A DNA stretch of 64,000 nt, from the NCBI RefSeq assembly GCF_029893355.1, contig NZ_JARZAI010000031.1, forward strand, positions 1-64,000. Direction: 5' to 3'. Position numbers and translations under genes: made by a program. The stretch is from Kitasatospora sp. MAA4. Lineage in GTDB: Bacteria > Actinomycetota > Actinomycetes > Streptomycetales > Streptomycetaceae. The notes under the pieces are model-generated. The model made no database searches and was not told where the DNA came from. It saw only the letters and a list, made by a program, of their open reading frames with translations. Below are positions 59,562 to 64,000 of the stretch, one piece after another; position 1 is the first letter of the stretch; every line of letters starts with the position of its first letter.

Positions 59562-60692
59562 ATGGACGACGCGCGGGCCGCACTCTCCCGCCGTGGCACG
59601 CTGCTCGCCGGTGCCGCGCTGGCCGCCGCAGCCGGACTGCGCCTGGCCGCACCCGCGAGCGCCGCGGCCTTCCGCCCGCTGCGGAAACTGACGCCGCAGC
59701 AGCTGGCCGGCCAGCGCGTGGTGTTCTCCTACCCCGGTACCGACGTGCCGCGGAGCCTGCTCGACGCGATCGCCGTCGGCGAGTGCGGCGGGGTGATCAT
59801 CTTCGGCGAGAACGTGACCGACCTCGCGCAGATCACCTCCGCCGTCCAGCAGTTGCACGACGCCCACCGGAGCAGCCCGGTGAACGCGCCGCTGCTGGTG
59901 ATGACCGACCAGGAGGGCGGCCTGGTCAGGCGGCTGCCCGGACCGCCGCTGCTGTCGGCTAAGCAGATCGGCGCGTCCGCGGACCCCGGGGCGACGGCCG
60001 CGAGCGCCGGGCACGAGGCCGGGCTGCTGCTGCGCGGGGCCGGGCTGAACCTCAACCTGGCGCCGGTGCTGGACGTCCTCCGCACGGCCGGCGACTTCGA
60101 GGACCAGTCCCAGCGGTCGTTCAGTTCGGACCCGGAGGTGGTGGCGACCTGCGGCCGGTCCTTCGTCGCCGCGCAGCAGGCCGTCGGCGTGGCGGCCGCC
60201 GCCAAGCACTTCCCCGGGCTCGGCCCGGCCACCGCGCAGCAGAACACCGACCTGGGACCGGTCACCCTCACCACCTCGCTGGACGACCTCCGCCGCATCG
60301 ACGAGTACCCGTACGCCTCGGCGATCGCCGCCGGAGTCGGGCTGGTCATGGTCAGCTGGGCGATCTACACCCGCCTGGACCCGGGCACCCCGGCGGGCTT
60401 CTCGCCAAGGATCATCCACCGCGAGCTCCGTCGGCGGCACCGCTTCGGCGGGGTGACCATCACCGACGCGATCAACGCGGGCGCGATCAGCACGTTCGGC
60501 ACCCCGGCGCAGAACGCGGTGACCGCGGCGCGGGCCGGGATGGACCTGGTCCTGGAAGCGACCCGCGACGTGTCGCACGGACAGGCGGTGGTCGACGCGA
60601 TGGCGAGCGCGCTGGAGCGCGGCGATCTGCCGCGCCAGGAGTTCGAGGGGGCGCTGGAGCGGATCATCCGCCTCCGGAGCGGTCTGCGCTGA
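59562..60692 (+). CDS. Secreted GH3 beta-N-acetylhexosaminidase-like hydrolase
   Basis: A 376-residue secreted glycoside hydrolase 3 protein. A twin-arginine signal (SRRGTLLAGAALAAAAG) ends near ASAAA. The family motif KHFPGLG is present, and GVTITDAINAGAI holds the likely nucleophile Asp. NagZ enzymes carry a Asp-His dyad (KHFPGHG...DSH); here the second His is Leu and the dyad region reads QQNTD, so the acid/base differs. It probably cleaves GlcNAc-containing glycans outside the cell. A CTGGAGG ribosome site is close to the ATG. Confidence 0.9.
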   Translation: MDDARAALSRRGTLLAGAALAAAAGLRLAAPASAAAFRPLRKLTPQQLAGQRVVFSYPGTDVPRSLLDAIAVGECGGVIIFGENVTDLAQITSAVQQLHDAHRSSPVNAPLLVMTDQEGGLVRRLPGPPLLSAKQIGASADPGATAASAGHEAGLLLRGAGLNLNLAPVLDVLRTAGDFEDQSQRSFSSDPEVVATCGRSFVAAQQAVGVAAAAKHFPGLGPATAQQNTDLGPVTLTTSLDDLRRIDEYPYASAIAAGVGLVMVSWAIYTRLDPGTPAGFSPRIIHRELRRRHRFGGVTITDAINAGAISTFGTPAQNAVTAARAGMDLVLEATRDVSHGQAVVDAMASALERGDLPRQEFEGALERIIRLRSGLR

Positions 60693-60698
60693 GCGGGG

Positions 60699-61679
60699 CT
60701 ACTGCTCGAGTTCGGAGCGGCGCGGTGGGTCGGCACCCGGGCGGGCGCAGGTGAGGGCCGCGGCGCGGGCTGCCAGGGCGAGCGACTCGGCCACCTTCTC
60801 GGGGAGGCGGTCCGCGCCGGTCGCGACCCGCAGCTCGTCGCGGGCCGGCGCCGGCGAGTCCCGGCCGCCGCCCAGCAGCCCGGCCCGCAGCAGCCCGCTC
60901 AGCAGGCCGGCCATGAAGGCGTCGCCCGCGCCGACCGTGTCCACCACCTCGACGGGGATCGGCCCGACCGGGTGGCTGCCGTGCCGCCAGAAGGCGCGCG
61001 CGCCGCCGGCCCCGAGGGTGAGCACCACGAGCGAGGGGCCGGTCCGCGCCCACCCCGCGGCCACCTCGGCGGGGTCGTACCCGGGGTAGAGCCAGCCGAG
61101 GTCCTCGTCGCTGGCCTTCACCACGTCGCTGAGGGCGACGAGTTCCTCGACCCGGGGCCGCTCCTGCGCCGCCGTTCCCAGCAGCGCGGGCCGCAGGTTC
61201 GGATCGTAGGAGACGGTGGCCCCCGGCCGCGCCGCCCGCACGGCCGCGAGCACCCGCGCGGCGCCGGGGACGAGCAGCGCCGCGATCGATCCGGTGTGCA
61301 GGTGGGCGATCCGGCCGGTGGCGGCCGGGTCGGTCGCCGCGGGCGGCAGGCTCCAGCGGACGTCGAAGCGGTAGCTCGCCGCGCCGTCGGCACCGAGGAC
61401 GGCGGTGGCGGTGGACGTCGCGGCGTCCACGACCGAGCCGTCGGTGAGCAGCACGCCGCTCTCGCCGAGGTGGCGCCGCAGCACCGCGCCGTGCTCGTCG
61501 CCGCCCACCCGGGTGGCCAGGCGCACCGGGTGGCCGAGCCGGGCCAGGCCGAGCGCCACGTTGGCGGGGCTGCCGCCGGGGACGGCGCTTCGGCGGCCGT
61601 CCGGTCCGGCCAGGATGTCGGTGAGCGCCTCGCCGATGACCAGGGTCGACGGCTCTGCGGCAGGCGTACGGCGGCTCAT
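60699..61679 (-). CDS. PfkB-family sugar kinase (fructokinase-like)
   Basis: A 326-residue kinase: N-terminal VIGEALTDIL and VPGGSPANVALGLARLG, then DPNLRPALLG, and VVDTVGAGDAFMAGLLSGLL with the catalytic Asp. The plan fits bacterial fructokinases. Its start overlaps the stop codon of the zinc dehydrogenase upstream (4 bases), so both belong to one polyol/sugar operon with the ABC permeases. Confidence 0.93.
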   Translation of the reverse strand: MSRRTPAAEPSTLVIGEALTDILAGPDGRRSAVPGGSPANVALGLARLGHPVRLATRVGGDEHGAVLRRHLGESGVLLTDGSVVDAATSTATAVLGADGAASYRFDVRWSLPPAATDPAATGRIAHLHTGSIAALLVPGAARVLAAVRAARPGATVSYDPNLRPALLGTAAQERPRVEELVALSDVVKASDEDLGWLYPGYDPAEVAAGWARTGPSLVVLTLGAGGARAFWRHGSHPVGPIPVEVVDTVGAGDAFMAGLLSGLLRAGLLGGGRDSPAPARDELRVATGADRLPEKVAESLALAARAAALTCARPGADPPRRSELEQ

Positions 61680-62665
61680 GGCGTGATGACGATCTTGCGG
61701 CCCTTGCCGGCCTGGAACTGCCGCAGGGCGTCGGCGTAGTCGGCCAGCGGGAGCCGGTCGCTGATGAAGACCTGCGGGTCGAGCACCCCGGCGGCGAAGA
61801 GCTCCGCCGCGCGCTCGTAACTGTGCAGGACCGCCATCGAGCCGGTGATGGTGATCTCCTGGTTGTAGATCCGGTAGGGCTCGATCGTCGCGCGGGCGGC
61901 ATAGTCCGCGACGCCGAACTGCAGGTAGGTGCCGCCCCTGCCGACCCGGCCCAGGGCCTCCTGGATGGCCCGCTCGTTGCCGGTGGCGTCGATGACCACG
62001 TCCCAGCCGCGCGGTCGCTCGATCTCGTCGGCGCTGGTGACGGCGTTGCTGCAGCCCAGCAGGCGGGCGGCGGTGAGGCGTTCACTGTTGATGTCGACCA
62101 CGTCCACGCCGGCCGCTCCGGTGCGTTTGGCCAGTTCCAGCATCATCAGCCCCATGGTGCCGGAGCCGTAGATCAGCACATGGGCGGCCAACCGGCTGCG
62201 CAGCACGTCGTATCCGCGCACCGCGCAGGAGAGCGGTTCGATGAGAGCGGCGTCCTGGGTGCGGATGTGCTCCGGCAGGCGCACGCAGTTGGCGGCCGGG
62301 GCGAGGGCGAACTCGGCGGCCGCGCCCGGGACGGTGACCCCGATCGCGGCGAAGTGCTCGCACAGGTTGCTCCGCCCGATCCGGCAGTAGTGGCACTCGT
62401 GGCAGGGCAGCGAGGGGTCGACGGCGACCTGGTCGCCGATCGACAGCTCGCCGACTCCGGCGCCCACGGCGACCACCTCCCCGGCGAACTCGTGGCCCGG
62501 GACGATGGGCAGGGTGGGCGCGAACTCGCCCTGCAGGATGTGCAGATCGGTGCCGCACAGCCCGCAGGCCGCCACCTTGACCACCACCTCCCGCGGGCCC
62601 GGCGTCGGATCCTGGACGCTCTCCACGCTCACCACACCGGGCGAGCTGATGACGGCAGCCTTCAC
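61676..62665 (-). CDS. Zinc-dependent medium-chain alcohol/polyol dehydrogenase
   Basis: A 329-residue MDR enzyme of the sorbitol/threonine dehydrogenase group. Catalytic zinc ligands: Cys in CGLCGTD and His-Glu in GHEFAGEV. Structural zinc Cys cluster: PCHECHYCRIGRSNLCEH. Rossmann segment YGSGTMGLMMLELAKRTGA, followed by the acidic VVDIN (NAD preference). It oxidises a polyol imported by the adjacent ABC system to a ketose, which the PfkB kinase would phosphorylate (inference). Confidence 0.93.
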   Translation of the reverse strand: MKAAVISSPGVVSVESVQDPTPGPREVVVKVAACGLCGTDLHILQGEFAPTLPIVPGHEFAGEVVAVGAGVGELSIGDQVAVDPSLPCHECHYCRIGRSNLCEHFAAIGVTVPGAAAEFALAPAANCVRLPEHIRTQDAALIEPLSCAVRGYDVLRSRLAAHVLIYGSGTMGLMMLELAKRTGAAGVDVVDINSERLTAARLLGCSNAVTSADEIERPRGWDVVIDATGNERAIQEALGRVGRGGTYLQFGVADYAARATIEPYRIYNQEITITGSMAVLHSYERAAELFAAGVLDPQVFISDRLPLADYADALRQFQAGKGRKIVITP

Positions 62666-62693
62666 CGCGCCGCCCTCCAGGAGGTCTGACCGG

Positions 62694-63548
62694 TCATTTG
62701 ACTGCTCCCAGTGAGAGGCCCTGGACGAGCTTGTCCTGGGCGGCGAAGCCGGCGACGAGCACCGGCACGGAGATGCACACGGCAGCGGCGCACACCTTCG
62801 CCAGGAAGAGGCCCTGGCTGGTGACGAAGCCGGTGAGGAAGACGGGTGCGGTGCCGGCGACGACGCCGGTCAGCACCCGGGCGAACAGCAGTTCGTTCCA
62901 GCTGAAGATGAAGGAGATCAGCGCGGTGGCGGCGATGCCCGGCATCGCCACGGGTGCCACGATCCGCACCAGGACGGTCGCCAGCCCCGCGCCGTCGATC
63001 GAGGCGGCCTCCAGGATCTCCTTGGGCACCTCGGCCAGGAAGGAGCGCATCATCCACACCGCGATCGGCAGGTTCATCGAGGTGTAGAGGATGATCAGCA
63101 GCCAGATGTTGTCCAGCAGCCCGGCGTTCTGGGCGATCAGGTAGATCGGCAGCAGGCCCGCCACGGCCGGCAGCATCTTGGTGGACAGGAAGAAGAACAT
63201 CACGTCGGTCCACTTGCGCACCGGCCGGATCGACAGCGCGTAGGCGGCGGGGACCGCCAGCAGCAGCACCAGCAGGGTCGAGGCGACGCTGGCCGTCAGG
63301 GAGTTGATCAGCGGCGGCCACGGGCTCACCCCGGTGCCGGCGCCGAAGAACTCCCGGTAGCCCTGGAGGGTGAGCCCGGCCCCGAGGCTCGGCGGGTTGG
63401 TGGCCGCGGCCGACTCGCTGTGCAGCGAGGTGAGCACCATCCAGGCGAACGGCAGGAAGAAGAGCACCCCGCAGAGCCAGGCCGCCAGCCCGAGCAGGGC
63501 GCTGTTGCGCCGGGCCGAGGCCGGGGTGGTCATCGCGGCGGTCGTCAT
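62694..63548 (-). CDS. ABC sugar/polyol transporter permease, MalG-like
   Basis: A 284-residue inner-membrane permease with six helices and the EAA loop EILEAASIDGAGLATVLVRIVAPVAMPGI. It is the second permease of a carbohydrate uptake (CUT1) system. ATG 63548 overlaps the stop of the first permease (TCATGA), so the two are translationally coupled. The binding protein and ATPase genes are outside the window. Confidence 0.93.
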   Translation of the reverse strand: MTTAAMTTPASARRNSALLGLAAWLCGVLFFLPFAWMVLTSLHSESAAATNPPSLGAGLTLQGYREFFGAGTGVSPWPPLINSLTASVASTLLVLLLAVPAAYALSIRPVRKWTDVMFFFLSTKMLPAVAGLLPIYLIAQNAGLLDNIWLLIILYTSMNLPIAVWMMRSFLAEVPKEILEAASIDGAGLATVLVRIVAPVAMPGIAATALISFIFSWNELLFARVLTGVVAGTAPVFLTGFVTSQGLFLAKVCAAAVCISVPVLVAGFAAQDKLVQGLSLGAVK

Positions 63549-64000
63549 GACTCCTCCCGGAACAGCGACGAGACGGTCCTCAGCGCGAAGGTCGCGAGGA
63601 GGATGGTGCAGATGACCACGAGGACGCCCTCGGCGGAGGCCTGGCCGTAGTCGTGGCCCTGGTAGAAGGTCTGGTAGACGGTGTACGGCAGGTTGGCGGT
63701 GCCCAGCCCGCCGGAGGTCAGCGTGAAGACCGCGTCGAAGTTCTGCACCACGTAGATACTGCCGAGCAGCGAGGCCAGTTCCAGGTAGCGACGCAGGTGC
63801 GGGAAGGTGAGGTAGCGGAACACCTGCCAGGTGCTCGCCCCGTCCACCCGGGCCGCCTCGACCACGTCCGTCGGCCGGCTCTGCAGTCCGGCGAGCAGGA
63901 TCAGCATCATGAACGGCGTCCACTGCCAGATCAGCGAGGCCTCCACCGCGAGCAGCGGCGTGGTCGACAGCCAGTCCGGCTGCGGCGCGTGTGCGCTGCC
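63545..64000 (-). CDS. ABC sugar/polyol transporter permease, MalF-like (5' partial)
   Basis: The 3' part of a permease gene (about 151 residues visible) running off the right edge. It has the EAA loop VVEAARVDGASTWQVFRYLTFPHL and three helices. Together with the MalG-like gene, the zinc dehydrogenase and the PfkB kinase it forms a mannitol/sorbitol-type uptake and catabolism operon. Confidence 0.92.
   Translation of the reverse strand, partial: GSAHAPQPDWLSTTPLLAVEASLIWQWTPFMMLILLAGLQSRPTDVVEAARVDGASTWQVFRYLTFPHLRRYLELASLLGSIYVVQNFDAVFTLTSGGLGTANLPYTVYQTFYQGHDYGQASAEGVLVVICTILLATFALRTVSSLFREES

Noticed and set aside
1..64000. tRNA or rRNA genes, CRISPR arrays, insertion sequences or integrase genes
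   Set aside because: Looked for; no transposase or integrase motifs, regularly spaced repeats or cloverleaf-like sequences were recognised by eye. A tRNA scan would settle the tRNA point.

Overview
The window is very GC-rich DNA (strong G/C bias at third codon positions, frequent GTG/TTG starts, TAGNNT-type -10 boxes) from a filamentous actinomycete, most likely Streptomyces, Kitasatospora or Streptacidiphilus. The marker proteins fit this: DUF4193, DUF5996, DUF6328, an Acg-type nitroreductase, a RamC-like class III lanthipeptide synthetase and SpoIIE-type PAS/GAF phosphatases. There are no rRNA or tRNA genes, CRISPR arrays or insertion sequences. The mixture of regulators, secreted enzymes, peptide clusters and stress genes suggests an accessory or chromosome-arm region.

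Layout. 0-14 kb: a GT-B-like gene with a 7-bp tandem repeat at its 5' edge, an NB-ARC/TPR protein, a TetR repressor divergent from an EmrB/QacA-type exporter, secreted protease and PAF-acetylhydrolase-like esterase genes, a MarR remnant, a GNAT enzyme, and a lipoprotein and periplasmic binding protein. 14.2-18.7 kb: a JmjC-type cupin, a compact cytochrome P450 and a 27-residue peptide gene. Together they look like a P450-type RiPP cluster. Next to them lie a TetX-like flavin monooxygenase and a divergent TetR gene with three identical-type operators exactly 28 bp apart. 18.8-20.4 kb: DUF4193, a small protein and a PIG-L deacetylase.

20.7-28.8 kb: a peptide natural-product locus. One arm (plus strand) carries a proteobacterial-type DapD homologue, an acyl-CoA dehydrogenase-like protein and an acyl-CoA ligase. 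The convergent arm (minus strand) carries a LanKC synthetase, two near-identical precursor peptides of about 35 residues and an MFS exporter. 28.9-36.2 kb: two serine hydrolases of the beta-lactamase fold, a PAS-PAS-GAF-PP2C phosphatase, methyltransferases, and a proline-rich small protein next to a PCMT-like methyltransferase and a membrane protein.

36.4-55.2 kb: a redox and dormancy block. It holds an Acg nitroreductase, a HAD-GT20 fusion with a PfkB kinase, and a two-component system followed by a tightly overlapping operon (ApbE, ferric-reductase-like membrane protein, NuoF-like protein, ferredoxin). Further along are two membrane proteins, a lone PntA-like transhydrogenase subunit, CBS-BON and eRF1-like stress proteins, an NDH-2-like dehydrogenase, a UBP zinc finger, an FMN reductase and NAD kinase. 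The shared theme is NAD(P)H and flavin handling. 55.4-64 kb: DUF5996, a beta-hydroxyacid dehydrogenase, DUF6328, an orphan WD40 fragment, a SnoaL/AraC pair, a GH3 hydrolase and a polyol/sugar operon (PfkB kinase, zinc dehydrogenase, two ABC permeases) that runs off the right edge.
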